This document shows, piece by piece, positions 36,975-46,349 of a stretch of DNA of 64,000 bases (positions are counted from its first letter, which is position 1; the number at the start of each line of letters is the position of its first letter). Source of the stretch: Dyadobacter fermentans DSM 18053 (lineage in GTDB: Bacteria > Bacteroidota > Bacteroidia > Cytophagales > Spirosomataceae). The position numbers and the translations under genes are program-made. The notes under the pieces were generated by a model. It was given only the letters and a program-made list of their open reading frames with translations, searched no databases and had not been told where the DNA came from. The DNA lies in the NCBI RefSeq assembly GCF_000023125.1, contig NC_013037.1:6736501-6800500 (forward strand), in the 5' to 3' direction.

Positions 36975-37019
36975 CGGACATCTGGAGAGCGACAGAATCT
37001 CCATTTTTTTACCCAATAA

Positions 37020-37036
37020 TTAATCAAATGATTAAA
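37020..37036. promoter_or_regulatory. Candidate TetR operator upstream of the efflux operon
   Basis: TTAATCA-AA-TGATTAA is a palindrome 18 bases before the TolC-like start. Over 19 aligned positions it matches the core of the site upstream of the regulator at 17. A further partial TGATTAA occurs at the start codon. Confidence 0.6.
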
Positions 37037-37053
37037 TAAAACGAATAAATAAA

Positions 37054-38340
37054 ATGATTAATGTATGTAAAATAATGATCATTGCAGGTGGTTTGGTGCT
37101 CTGGGTGAGCCACTTGAAAGCGCAGGATGCCCCGCTGAATATCCGGGAGGCGTACCGGCTGGCCCGGAACAATTACCCGATGATCCGCCAGCAGGGGTTG
37201 ATCGACAAAACGCGTGACTATTCGGTCAGCAATGCTTCGAAGGGCTTCTTACCGCAGCTGACGGTGCAGGGCCAGGCTACTTACCAGTCGGCCGTGACGG
37301 AGTTCGGGCTGCCCGTCGCGATTCCGGGCGTGGAATTTCCGCGGATCAGTAAGGACCAGTATAAGGTGTTCGGCGAAGTGAACCAGACGATTTATGACGG
37401 CGGTAATGTCCGTACGCAGGTGCGCTCACACGAGGCTGGTGCGCTGGTGGAGGCCCGGAAGCTGGAAGTTGAACTCTACAAGCTGAACGACCGGGTGAAC
37501 CAGCTGTTTTTTGGCATACTCATGCTGGACGAGCAGCTGAAACAGAACGAGTTGCTGAAAAAGGACATTCACCTCGGCATACGCAAAGTGCAGGCATTGA
37601 TCGACAATGGGACGGCATTTAAAAGCAACGCCAACACATTGAAAGCGGAACTATTGAAAGCCGACCAGCGCGCCATCGACCTGAATGCGAGCCGGAAGGC
37701 TTACCTGGAAATGCTCGGGCTGCTGACCGGACAGCCGCTGGGAAATTCGGCGGTACTCGAAAAGCCGGTGGAACTCGCCGGAACTGGTGAGGTCAACCGC
37801 CCCGAGCTGGAACTGTACGATGCGCAGAACCGGAGCCTGGATATTCAGTCGCAGCTGATTGACGTGCGCAACCGTCCGAAGCTTAACTTCTTCTTTCAGG
37901 GCGGTTACGGCCGGCCGGCGTTGAACATCCTCAGCAATGGGTTTGATCCCTATTATATTACCGGCGTACGTTTGAACTGGTCATTATCAGGCCTATATAC
38001 AATCAAGAAAGACCGGGAGCTGGTACGCAACAACCGGGACGCCATTCTGCTCCAAAAAGAGACATTCCTTTTCAACACCCATCTTAATGCAAAGCAGTAC
38101 CACGCGGAGCTCGACCGGTTTCGCCAGCTGCTCACCACCGACGACGAGCTCATTACCCTCCGCGAAAGCATTAAAACAACAGCGGCTGCGCAGCTTGAAA
38201 ACGGCGTGATCAACACCAATGATTTCCTGCGCGAGGTGAATGCGGAAGACCAGGCGCGGCAGAACAAAATCTTGCACGGCATTCAGCTGCTGATGGCGCA
38301 GTACAATCTGGACAATACCCTGGGAACAACAATCGAATAA
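37054..38340 (+). CDS. TolC-family outer-membrane efflux protein
   Basis: The 428-residue protein has a signal peptide (cleavage near KAQ, about residue 23) and two OEP helical repeats (LNIREAYRLARNNYPMIRQQ; GVINTNDFLREVNAEDQARQ). Strands such as YYITGVRLNWSLSGLY fit the outer-membrane barrel. It is the first structural gene of the TetR-controlled pump and lies 17 bases before the adaptor gene. It is clearly distinct from the TolC-like protein at 8.9 kb. Confidence 0.92.
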   Translation: MINVCKIMIIAGGLVLWVSHLKAQDAPLNIREAYRLARNNYPMIRQQGLIDKTRDYSVSNASKGFLPQLTVQGQATYQSAVTEFGLPVAIPGVEFPRISKDQYKVFGEVNQTIYDGGNVRTQVRSHEAGALVEARKLEVELYKLNDRVNQLFFGILMLDEQLKQNELLKKDIHLGIRKVQALIDNGTAFKSNANTLKAELLKADQRAIDLNASRKAYLEMLGLLTGQPLGNSAVLEKPVELAGTGEVNRPELELYDAQNRSLDIQSQLIDVRNRPKLNFFFQGGYGRPALNILSNGFDPYYITGVRLNWSLSGLYTIKKDRELVRNNRDAILLQKETFLFNTHLNAKQYHAELDRFRQLLTTDDELITLRESIKTTAAAQLENGVINTNDFLREVNAEDQARQNKILHGIQLLMAQYNLDNTLGTTIE

Positions 38341-38357
38341 GCATTTAAACAACAATC

Positions 38358-39293
38358 ATGAAAGCATATCCTTATCTGCTCATATTGGCTGCCGCCGCGG
38401 CCGCCTGTAATGGAAAAGAGAACCCTTACGACGCTTCGGGCACGTTTGAAGCCGTGGAAACGATCGTGTCGGCAGAGGCGACGGGGCGCATTATGGCGCT
38501 TAGCCTGGAAGAAGGACAGGCATTGAAGGCCGGCGAAACGGTGGGTTACATTGATAGCCTGCAATTGTATTTACGCAAAAAGCAGCTCGAAGCGCAAATC
38601 AGGGCGACCGGCAGCCGTCTGCCCGACATTGTAGCGCAAACCAATGTGTACAAGCAGCAAATCGCCGTTTCGCAGGTGCGCCTGGACAATCTCCTGCACG
38701 AGCAAAAACGCATTCAAAACCTGGTGAAAGCCGACGCCGCCACGCCCAAGCAGCTGGACGACGTGAATGCACAAGTGGAAGAGTTGCAAAAGCAGCTGGA
38801 AGTTATCCGCAAACAGGATGCCGCGCAAACGTCTGTTTTGAAAACGCAAACCTCCGGCCTGCGCGCCGACGTGCAGCCATTGGTGGTTCAGATCGAGCAG
38901 ATCAACGACCAACTGGCGAAGTCCAGGATCGTTAACGAAGTGAATGGGACGGTGCTCACCAAATATGCCGAGGCCAATGAAGTAGCGGCGGCAGGGAAGC
39001 CTTTGTACAAAATCGCCGACCTCTCGACGATTATCCTGCGGGCCTATGTAACCGGCGACCAGCTGACGGGCATTCAGCTCAATCAGCAGGTGAAAGTGCT
39101 GGTAGATAGCGCCGGTGGCCATTACCGCGAGCTGCCGGGCACCATCGAGTGGATCAGCAGCAAGGCAGAATTCACCCCGAAAACCATCCAGACGAAAGAC
39201 GAGCGCGCCAACCTGGTGTACGCGGTGAAAATCCGCGTGAAAAATGACGGTTACCTGAAAATAGGCATGTACGGAGAAGTAGCATTGAAATAA
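38358..39293 (+). CDS. HlyD-family adaptor, predicted lipoprotein (YbhG-like)
   Basis: The 311-residue protein has a lipoprotein signal ending AAAAAACNG (lipidated Cys about residue 17). A lipoyl half motif (VSAEATGRIMALSLEEGQALKAGETVGYID), a long coiled-coil hairpin (about 70-190) and a C-terminal barrel follow. It bridges the ABC-2 permeases to the TolC-like protein. Its stop overlaps the ATPase start by one base (TAATG). Confidence 0.9.
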   Translation: MKAYPYLLILAAAAAACNGKENPYDASGTFEAVETIVSAEATGRIMALSLEEGQALKAGETVGYIDSLQLYLRKKQLEAQIRATGSRLPDIVAQTNVYKQQIAVSQVRLDNLLHEQKRIQNLVKADAATPKQLDDVNAQVEELQKQLEVIRKQDAAQTSVLKTQTSGLRADVQPLVVQIEQINDQLAKSRIVNEVNGTVLTKYAEANEVAAAGKPLYKIADLSTIILRAYVTGDQLTGIQLNQQVKVLVDSAGGHYRELPGTIEWISSKAEFTPKTIQTKDERANLVYAVKIRVKNDGYLKIGMYGEVALK

Positions 39294-40198
39294 TGGAAGC
39301 GGTTGTTGTCAAAAATCTGGTCAAAACATACGGCAAGGAGCAAACCGTGGCCGTGGACGATGTGTCGTTTTCCGTAAACCAGGGCGAGCTGTTCGGGCTG
39401 ATAGGGCCGGACGGGGCCGGCAAGACGAGCATTTTCCGGATGCTGACCACGCTATTGCTGCCGGATGGCGGCTCTGCGAGCGTGGATGGCCGTGATATCG
39501 TGGAGGATTTCAGGCAGATACGCAGTTCAGTGGGTTATATGCCAGGCAAATTTTCGCTCTACCAGGACCTTACCATTGAGGAAAACCTGCAATTCTTTGC
39601 CACCGTTTTCGGCACTACGATCGAGGAGAACTACCATTTGATCAAAGACATTTACGTCCAGATCGAGCCTTTCAAAAACCGGCGTGCGGGAAAGCTGTCT
39701 GGTGGGATGAAGCAGAAGCTCGCATTATGCTGCGCATTGATACATAAACCCACGACACTGTTTCTGGATGAACCCACGACGGGCGTTGACCCGGTATCGC
39801 GGAAGGAGTTCTGGGAAATGCTCAGGCGGCTGAGAGAACAGCAGATTACCATCCTCGTTTCGACGCCTTACATGGACGAGGCTTCGCTTTGCGACCGCAT
39901 TGCGCTGATCCAGGGTGGCAAAATCCTGTCGATCGACACGCCGCAAAACATCGTGAATGCCTATCCCGACCGGTTGCTGGCCATTAAAGCAAATGAAATG
40001 TACCAATTGCTGAAAGTGCTGGAAGGCCATCCTGATACTATCAATAGCTACGCATTCGGCGAGTACGCACACGCTACGTTTCGCGACGCGGATACGCACG
40101 CATTGCAGGCATACCTGGGCGCGCAAGGCCTCACGGGCGTGGAAGTGATAGACGCGGAGGTCACGATCGAGGATTCATTTATCAAATTATTACATTAA
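39293..40198 (+). CDS. ABC transporter ATP-binding protein (first half, YbhF-like)
   Basis: The 301-residue ATPase has Walker A GPDGAGKTS (about 36), signature LSGGMKQKL (about 137), Walker B TLFLDEPTTGVD (about 157) and a C-terminal extension of about 80 residues typical of drug-exporting ABC-2 systems. In E. coli YbhF two such domains are fused; here the second half is the next gene. A TAATG junction couples it to the adaptor gene. Confidence 0.92.
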   Translation: MEAVVVKNLVKTYGKEQTVAVDDVSFSVNQGELFGLIGPDGAGKTSIFRMLTTLLLPDGGSASVDGRDIVEDFRQIRSSVGYMPGKFSLYQDLTIEENLQFFATVFGTTIEENYHLIKDIYVQIEPFKNRRAGKLSGGMKQKLALCCALIHKPTTLFLDEPTTGVDPVSRKEFWEMLRRLREQQITILVSTPYMDEASLCDRIALIQGGKILSIDTPQNIVNAYPDRLLAIKANEMYQLLKVLEGHPDTINSYAFGEYAHATFRDADTHALQAYLGAQGLTGVEVIDAEVTIEDSFIKLLH

Positions 40199-40211
40199 AA
40201 ACGTCACAGTC

Positions 40212-40958
40212 ATGATGCAGGACGACAAAGTGATTGTTTGCGAGAAGCTCACCAAGCGCTTCGGCGACTTTATCGCCACCAATGAAATCACATTCGAAGT
40301 ACATAAAGGGGAGATTTTTGGCTTCCTCGGCGCGAACGGGGCCGGCAAAACCACCGCCATGCGAATGCTATGCGGGCTATCTTCGCCCAGCTCGGGGCAG
40401 GCGACCATTGCGGGGTACGATGTGTACACGCAAACCGAGCAGATCAAGAAAAATATCGGCTACATGAGCCAGAAGTTTTCACTCTACGAAAACCTGACCG
40501 TGCGGGAAAACATCGAGTTTTTCGGCGGCATTTACGGACTTTCCGACAAACGCATTCAAACTAAAACCGAAGAACTGCTCGAACGGCTCGGATTAAAAAG
40601 CGAGGCAAACAAACTGGTGGCCTCGCTGCCGCTCGGCTGGAAACAGAAGCTCTCTTTTTCGGTGGCGGTGCTGCACGAGCCGAAAATCGTGTTCCTCGAT
40701 GAGCCCACCGGCGGCGTGGACCCGGTGACGCGGCGGCAGTTCTGGGACATGATCTACGAGGCAGCCAATAGCGGCATTACCGTTTTCGTGACTACACATT
40801 ATATGGATGAGGCCGAGTATTGCAACCGTATATCCATTATGGTGGATGGTAAAATGGAAGTGCTCGATACGCCGGCGAACCTGAAAAACAGCTTTCACGC
40901 GCGCTCGATGGACGAAGTGTTTTACCAACTCGCCCGCGGCGCCAAAAGAGGGGATTAG
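40212..40958 (+). CDS. ABC transporter ATP-binding protein (second half, YbhF-like)
   Basis: The 248-residue ATPase has Walker A GANGAGKTT (about 42) and Walker B IVFLDEPTGGVD (about 163). The signature is LPLGWKQKL rather than LSGGQ, a deviation seen in the second half of fused relatives. The first ATPase has the regular signature, so the pair probably forms an asymmetric heterodimer. A second ATG one codon in is equally likely as the start. It lies 13 bases downstream of the first ATPase and 2 upstream of the first permease. Confidence 0.92.
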   Translation: MMQDDKVIVCEKLTKRFGDFIATNEITFEVHKGEIFGFLGANGAGKTTAMRMLCGLSSPSSGQATIAGYDVYTQTEQIKKNIGYMSQKFSLYENLTVRENIEFFGGIYGLSDKRIQTKTEELLERLGLKSEANKLVASLPLGWKQKLSFSVAVLHEPKIVFLDEPTGGVDPVTRRQFWDMIYEAANSGITVFVTTHYMDEAEYCNRISIMVDGKMEVLDTPANLKNSFHARSMDEVFYQLARGAKRGD

Positions 40959-40960
40959 CC

Positions 40961-42067
40961 ATGAAACAGTTTCTCGCATTCGTCAGAAAAGAATTTTACC
41001 ACGTGCTGCGCGATCGCCGCACGTTACTGATTTTGTTTGGAATGCCCATTGCACAGATATTGATCTTCGGCTTCGCATTGACCAACGAGGTAAAGGATTC
41101 GGAAATCCTCGTCGTGGATTATGCCAGGGACGATGCCTCGCAGGCATTGCTGACAAGGATCGGCGCGAGCCGGTATTTCGATATCCGGCAGGCTGCATTA
41201 AGCCATAAGGAGATACTAGGCACCTTTCAGAAGGGCAAGATCAAGGCGGTGGTGGTGTTCCCGGCCAATTTTAATGCGGATTTGCTGCATACCAATAAGG
41301 CTCAGGTTCAGATCGTTACCGATGCCAGCGATGTGAATACGGCCAACATGATCACCAATTACCTGTCGTCTATCATCCTCGATTACCAGAACCAGCTCAA
41401 TGAAAACCTGCAAATGCCCTACCGGATCACGCCGGAGGTGCGGATGCTCTATAACCCGCAGCTGAAAGGCGCGCACGGTTTTGTGCCGGGCGTAATGGCG
41501 CTGGTGCTGCTGCTGGTTTCGGTGATGATGACCGCCATTTCGATCGTCCGCGAAAAGGAGACGGGTACGATGGAAATCCTGCTTGTTTCGCCGTTCAAGC
41601 CGGTTTTGGTCATTTTTGCCAAGGCATTTCCGTACCTCGCATTATCGCTCGTGAATGTGACGGCGATCCTGCTGCTCAGCGTTTTTGTGCTCGATTTGCC
41701 GGTGAAAGGGAGTGTAGGGCTGCTGTTCGCCGAAAGCACGCTGTTTATCATCACCTGCCTGGCGCTGGGTATTTTTATTTCTATCAAAACTGATTCCCAG
41801 CAGATTGCGATGCTTATTTCGCTGATGGGCATGCTGCTGCCAACGATGATGTTCAGCGGTTTCCTGTTTCCGATCGAGAATGTGCCGGTGCCGTTGCAGA
41901 TCATTTCCAATATCGTCCCGTCCAAATGGTTTTACATCATCGTTAAGTCGATCATGATCAAAGGTTTAGGCCTTTCGGCACTTTGGAAAGAGACGCTGAT
42001 ATTGTTGGGTATGACCGTGTTTCTGCTGCTGGTGAGTTTGAAGAGTTTTAAAATCCGTTTGCAATGA
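40961..42067 (+). CDS. ABC-2 type permease (YbhS-like)
   Basis: The 368-residue permease has an N-terminal helix (about 22-40), a large external domain (about 45-175) and five C-terminal helices with VREKETGTMEILLVSPFKP, the cytoplasmic coupling motif of ABC-2 exporters. It overlaps the second permease gene by 4 bases. The pair forms the membrane channel of the TetR-controlled pump. Confidence 0.92.
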   Translation: MKQFLAFVRKEFYHVLRDRRTLLILFGMPIAQILIFGFALTNEVKDSEILVVDYARDDASQALLTRIGASRYFDIRQAALSHKEILGTFQKGKIKAVVVFPANFNADLLHTNKAQVQIVTDASDVNTANMITNYLSSIILDYQNQLNENLQMPYRITPEVRMLYNPQLKGAHGFVPGVMALVLLLVSVMMTAISIVREKETGTMEILLVSPFKPVLVIFAKAFPYLALSLVNVTAILLLSVFVLDLPVKGSVGLLFAESTLFIITCLALGIFISIKTDSQQIAMLISLMGMLLPTMMFSGFLFPIENVPVPLQIISNIVPSKWFYIIVKSIMIKGLGLSALWKETLILLGMTVFLLLVSLKSFKIRLQ

Positions 42068-43182
42068 GGACATTACGATTTTTGTTACGCAAAGAATTCA
42101 GGCAGATTTTCAGGGACAAGTCCATTGTGGCGATGATCTTTTTCATGCCGATGGTGCAGCTGATACTCATGCCGCTGGCCGCTGATTACGAGGTGAGGAA
42201 CATTAACCTATCCGTTGTCGACCGCGACAAGTCGCCCTATTCCCAAAAACTGATTTCCAAAATCGTCGCATCGGGCTACTTCCGGCTTACGGGCTACAAT
42301 GCGTCATTCCGCGAAGCATTCGGGCTTATCGAGTCCGATGAGGCCGATCTGATCCTTGAAATTCCGAGTGATTTTGAGAGAAACCTCATTCGTGAGGATC
42401 ACGAGAAGCTATTTGTGGCCGTGAATGCGATCAACGGCACCAAGGCCAGCCTGGGCGGTTCCTACCTGGGCAGCATTATCGGCGATTTCAATGCGGATAT
42501 CCGGATGCAGCTCGTCACACCGCCGCGTTTCAGCCAGTTTCCGATGATCGACGTGGTGGCTTCCAACTGGTTCAACCCGGTTTTAAATTACAAGGTCTTT
42601 ATCGTCCCCGGCATCCTCGCCATCCTCGTCACGATGGTCGGCGGGTTCTTATCTGCATTGAACATCGTGAAGGAAAAAGAGATAGGCACGATTGAACAGA
42701 TCAACGTCACGCCGATTAAGAAGCACATTTTTATATTGGGTAAACTGATTCCCTTCTGGGTTTTGGCCAATATCGTATTCACGATAGGATTGCTGGTGGC
42801 GCGGTTCGTATATGGGATCGTGCCGGTGGGAAGTTTACTGACGCTCTATGCGTTTATTTCGGTGTATCTGCTGGCCGTTCTGGGTTTCGGCTTGCTGGTG
42901 TCCACGTTTTGCGACACCCAGCAGCAGGCCATGTTCATCATGTTCTTTTTCATGATGCTGTTTATACTGCTGGGCGGTCTGTTTACTTCTATTGATAGTA
43001 TGCCGGAATGGGCGAAGGCGATAACGCGCATTAATCCGGTGCGCTACATGATCGAGGTCATGCGGATGGTCATTCTCAAAGGCAGCAGTTTCAAAGATGT
43101 GCTGCCGCATGTGGGAATAGTATCATTAATGGCCGCGATTCTGAACAGCTGGGCGATTTTGAACTACAAAAAAACCAACTAA
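42064..43182 (+). CDS. ABC-2 type permease (YbhR-like)
   Basis: The 372-residue protein has the same layout as its neighbour: helix at about 20-40, extracytoplasmic domain, and a C-terminal helical bundle with IVKEKEIGTIEQINVTPIKK. It is the last gene of the pump operon. The next gene is convergent after about 60 bases made of a degenerate AACCTGACAA-like repeat; no clear terminator hairpin was seen. Confidence 0.92.
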   Translation: MRTLRFLLRKEFRQIFRDKSIVAMIFFMPMVQLILMPLAADYEVRNINLSVVDRDKSPYSQKLISKIVASGYFRLTGYNASFREAFGLIESDEADLILEIPSDFERNLIREDHEKLFVAVNAINGTKASLGGSYLGSIIGDFNADIRMQLVTPPRFSQFPMIDVVASNWFNPVLNYKVFIVPGILAILVTMVGGFLSALNIVKEKEIGTIEQINVTPIKKHIFILGKLIPFWVLANIVFTIGLLVARFVYGIVPVGSLLTLYAFISVYLLAVLGFGLLVSTFCDTQQQAMFIMFFFMMLFILLGGLFTSIDSMPEWAKAITRINPVRYMIEVMRMVILKGSSFKDVLPHVGIVSLMAAILNSWAILNYKKTN

Positions 43183-43243
43183 CCACGCCCAACAACACCC
43201 GACCAAACCTGACAACATTTGACAAAACCTGACAAAAAACCGA
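43183..43243. repeat. Short degenerate A/C-rich repeat between convergent genes
   Basis: Imperfect repetitions of AACCTGACAA and related words fill the 61 bases between the permease stop and the alcohol dehydrogenase stop. No stable hairpin is visible. Confidence 0.4.
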
Positions 43244-44257
43244 CTAACCCAGCTCCACCATCGCCTTAATCACCCCATTCGCCGGATCGAGCCAGCTTTC
43301 GAATTCATCCTTCACCTGCCCGAAGGCTACGCGGTGGGTAATGTAGGTTTTTGGGTCTACCAGCCCGTTTTTCATGCTGTGGATCACATGCTCGAAATCG
43401 GCGCGGGTGGCGTTGCGGCTGCTCATTAGGGTAGCTTCCCGTTTATGAAATTCGGGGTGGCTAAATGCGATTTCACCTTTTTGAAGGCCTACGAGCACAT
43501 ATCTGCCGCCATGAGCGAGGTAGGCGAATGCGGAGTTAATGGCGCGCAGGTTGCCCGTCGCGTCAATCACGACCGTCGGCATGTCGCCATTTGTGATTTC
43601 GGCCAGGCGCTGGGCCACGTCTTCGGTGAGGCCGTTAACGGTATGTTCCACACCGATCCGCTCACGGCAGAATGCCAGGCGCTGATCGTTGATATCCAGC
43701 GCAATAACCTTCCCGCCGGCAATTCGTGCGAATTCCATCGCACCCAGGCCAATGGGGCCGGCGCCTACCACGAGCACAAATTCGTCCTTGTGCACGTCGG
43801 CGCGGCGCACGCCATGCGCGCCTATCGCGAGTGGTTCTACAAGCGCAAGTTCGTCGAAGCTTAGCCCGTCGCCGTGCACAAGCGAGTAGGAGGGGACGGA
43901 CAGATATTCGGCCATCCCGCCGTCGATATGAACGCCGGACACTTTCAGGCTCGTGCAGCAATTGGGTTTGCCGTTTCTGCAGGCCACGCATTTCCCGCAA
44001 TTGAAATAGGGCACAAAAGTTACCGCTTCACCGCGCACAAAGCCCGGCGCATCCGTTTCAACAATTTCGCCGGACAACTCGTGGCCGAGGATGCGCGGAT
44101 AGTTGAAAAACGGCTGCGTTCCTTCGAAAGCGTGCAGGTCGGTGCCGCAGATGCCTATCCGCTTGATTTTCAATAGGGTGTGCCCCGGCTTTGCCACCGG
44201 TGTTTCGGCTTGTTCGTAGGAAAACGAGCCGGGTGTGTTGCAAACTAATATTTCCAT
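43244..44257 (-). CDS. Zinc-dependent medium-chain alcohol dehydrogenase (sugar/polyol type)
   Basis: The 337-residue enzyme has the catalytic-zinc residues in GICGTDLHAFEG (Cys about 38) and LGHELSGE (His about 59). The four structural-zinc Cys lie in FNCGKCVACRNGKPNCC, and the Rossmann motif is VVGAGPIGLGAMEFA near 168. It belongs to the group that oxidises sugar acids or polyols. Encoded 10 bases after an SDR and downstream of a FucP-like permease, it probably takes part in oxidising an imported deoxysugar or galactonate-like compound (inference). Confidence 0.9.
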   Translation of the reverse strand: MEILVCNTPGSFSYEQAETPVAKPGHTLLKIKRIGICGTDLHAFEGTQPFFNYPRILGHELSGEIVETDAPGFVRGEAVTFVPYFNCGKCVACRNGKPNCCTSLKVSGVHIDGGMAEYLSVPSYSLVHGDGLSFDELALVEPLAIGAHGVRRADVHKDEFVLVVGAGPIGLGAMEFARIAGGKVIALDINDQRLAFCRERIGVEHTVNGLTEDVAQRLAEITNGDMPTVVIDATGNLRAINSAFAYLAHGGRYVLVGLQKGEIAFSHPEFHKREATLMSSRNATRADFEHVIHSMKNGLVDPKTYITHRVAFGQVKDEFESWLDPANGVIKAMVELG

Positions 44258-44267
44258 TGTCGAAAAA

Positions 44268-45056
44268 TCAGGAATTGGCGAGTGCGCGGTCGAGGTGGAC
44301 GTAGCCGCCGTCGACGTAAATGAGCTGGCCGGTTGTGTGGCTGGACCTTTCCGAAAGCAGGAAAACCGACATATTGGCGATTTCCTCGGCGGTTGTCATA
44401 CGGTTTTCCAATGGAATGTTGGCCGTGATGGACGCCAGTTTTTCTTTCGGATTAGGCAATGTTTCGATCCACTTTTCGTAGAGCGGCGTCCAGCATTCAG
44501 CCACGATCACCGAGTTCACGCGGATGCCGTATTTCAGCAATTCAACCGCCCATTCACGGGTGAGCGCATTGCGACCGCCGTTGGAAGCGGCATAGGCCGA
44601 CGTCCCGCCCTGGCCGGTGTCGGCTGTTTTAGAACTGATGTTCACGATCGATCCTTTCGAGGCCTTCAATGCAGGCAATGCATAATGCGCCATCAGGTAA
44701 TAATGCACCACGTTTTTATGCAAAGAGGCGATAAAGCCTTCGTAAGTGCCATTTTCGAGCCCAACGCCGTCGTTCGCGCCGGCATTGTTCACCAGGCCGT
44801 CGATCCGGCCGTATTTTTCGAGGACGGCATTCACTGCTTTCTCCGCATCTTCGGGGCGTGTGAGTTCCGCGGCTACCTGAAACGACTCTTTGCCCTCCGC
44901 CGCCAGCGCGTCGACCACCTTTTGGTTATCTTCCGCATTTCTTCCAACGATCACGGGGATCGCGCCTTCGGATGCCAGCACCTGTACGATGCCCTCGCCG
45001 ATGCCTTTGGCGCCGCCGGTCACGATAACGACCTTATTTTGAAGTTTTAAATCCAT
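44268..45056 (-). CDS. SDR-family protein with Asn in place of the catalytic Lys
   Basis: The 262-residue Rossmann protein has TGGAKGIGEGIV (cofactor), NNAGANDG, the catalytic Ser in IVNISSKTAD, and Tyr in SAYAASNGGRNAL. The usual YxxxK reads YAASN here, so the catalytic Lys is an Asn. The rest looks intact (VIVAECWTPLYEKWI; GQLIYVDGGYVHLD). It resembles L-fucose-type dehydrogenases. It lies between the FucP-like permease and the zinc alcohol dehydrogenase in one transcription unit. Confidence 0.88.
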   Translation of the reverse strand: MDLKLQNKVVIVTGGAKGIGEGIVQVLASEGAIPVIVGRNAEDNQKVVDALAAEGKESFQVAAELTRPEDAEKAVNAVLEKYGRIDGLVNNAGANDGVGLENGTYEGFIASLHKNVVHYYLMAHYALPALKASKGSIVNISSKTADTGQGGTSAYAASNGGRNALTREWAVELLKYGIRVNSVIVAECWTPLYEKWIETLPNPKEKLASITANIPLENRMTTAEEIANMSVFLLSERSSHTTGQLIYVDGGYVHLDRALANS

Positions 45057-45095
45057 TTTATTAATATAAAAACTTATAAATCAATTATTTGGGTG

Positions 45096-46349
45096 TTAAT
45101 GTGAAGTGCCCAGCGTCACGTTCTTTACTGAGCCGTTGCGGATCGCGAAGTATAGTACTACGAGGAAACACACCGCAGGGACTATGTAAGCCGTTTGAAT
45201 GGACGAAATATCTGATACCTGACCCATAATGACAGGGAAAAATGCACCGCCGACGATCGACATGATTACCAGTGAAGAACCGATTTTGGTCTTCTCGCCC
45301 AAGCCGCGAATGCTCAATGCAAAAATCGTCGGGAACATGATCGACATGAAGAATTCCACGCCTACCAATGCGTAAACCGAGAACATACCGTCGGTCAATA
45401 CGGCTATAATCAGGAGCACGATGTTCGCAACGCTATAAATGGCGAGCAGCCTGGGAGGTGCCACGAAGCGCATCAGATATGTGCCGATAAACCGGCCGAT
45501 CATAAATGCAAGCAATGCTCCCGAAAGCAGGTATGCAGCCGTTTTTTCATCAATGCCAGCCACATGATCAGCGAAACGGATAAAAAAGCTGCTGATGCAA
45601 ACCTGCGCGCCCACGTAAAAGAACTGTGCTATGGTGCCGAGGATGAGGTTCTTTTCACCCCAGATGGAGCCGGTCGGTTTTTGTTCCGTTTCTTCCTCGT
45701 CCTTGATTTCCGGAAGCGATGTCCGCCAGATCAGCACGGCTACGAGCAATACCACCAATCCAATGAGAATGAAAGGAACCTGCACCGACGATGCTTCTTC
45801 GTTCAGGTAAGCATTGAGCTGGTCGGACGACATAGCCTGCTGCTCAGCGTCGGTGAGTGTTTTACCGGAAAGAATGAATTTTCCGCCCATCAACGGCGCC
45901 AGAAATGCCGCCAGGCCGTTGAACGACTGTGCAAAGTTGAGCCGTTGCGTGGCCGAATCCGGGTCGCCCAGGACGGTAATGTAGGGATTTGCGGCGGTTT
46001 CGAGCATGGTGAGCCCGCTGGCAATCACAAACAATGCGAACAGGAAGAAGCCGAAGTGCCGCATTTCAGCCGCCGGGTAAAAAAGAAATGAGCCAGTGGC
46101 AAAAAGCAATAATCCAAAGGCGATACCAGCCTTATATCCATACTTCTTCATAAAAAGGCCGGCGGGCAATGCGATGAGGAAGTAGGCAATGTAGGAAGCG
46201 GAGTCGATCAGGGCCGACTGGAAGTCGCTGAGCTGACAGGCTTTTTTTAAATGCGGAATCAGGATGGGGTTGAGATTGAGGGCAAAACCCCAGAGAAAGA
46301 ACAGTGAAGTGATGAGGATGACAGCCAGCCGCGTCTTACGATCGGTCAT
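45096..46349 (-). CDS. FucP-like sugar MFS transporter
   Basis: The 417-residue protein has twelve predicted helices and the FucP signatures FFLWGFALNLNPILIPH (helix 1), LETAANPYITVLG (helix 4, with the Glu equivalent to Glu135 of E. coli FucP) and FYVGAQVCISSFFIRF (helix 7). The position of the proton-coupling Asp46 of E. coli FucP is Pro in this protein. It would import a hexose or deoxyhexose. It is first in an operon with an SDR and a zinc alcohol dehydrogenase, so the imported sugar is probably oxidised rather than phosphorylated. Confidence 0.88.
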   Translation of the reverse strand: MTDRKTRLAVILITSLFFLWGFALNLNPILIPHLKKACQLSDFQSALIDSASYIAYFLIALPAGLFMKKYGYKAGIAFGLLLFATGSFLFYPAAEMRHFGFFLFALFVIASGLTMLETAANPYITVLGDPDSATQRLNFAQSFNGLAAFLAPLMGGKFILSGKTLTDAEQQAMSSDQLNAYLNEEASSVQVPFILIGLVVLLVAVLIWRTSLPEIKDEEETEQKPTGSIWGEKNLILGTIAQFFYVGAQVCISSFFIRFADHVAGIDEKTAAYLLSGALLAFMIGRFIGTYLMRFVAPPRLLAIYSVANIVLLIIAVLTDGMFSVYALVGVEFFMSIMFPTIFALSIRGLGEKTKIGSSLVIMSIVGGAFFPVIMGQVSDISSIQTAYIVPAVCFLVVLYFAIRNGSVKNVTLGTSH

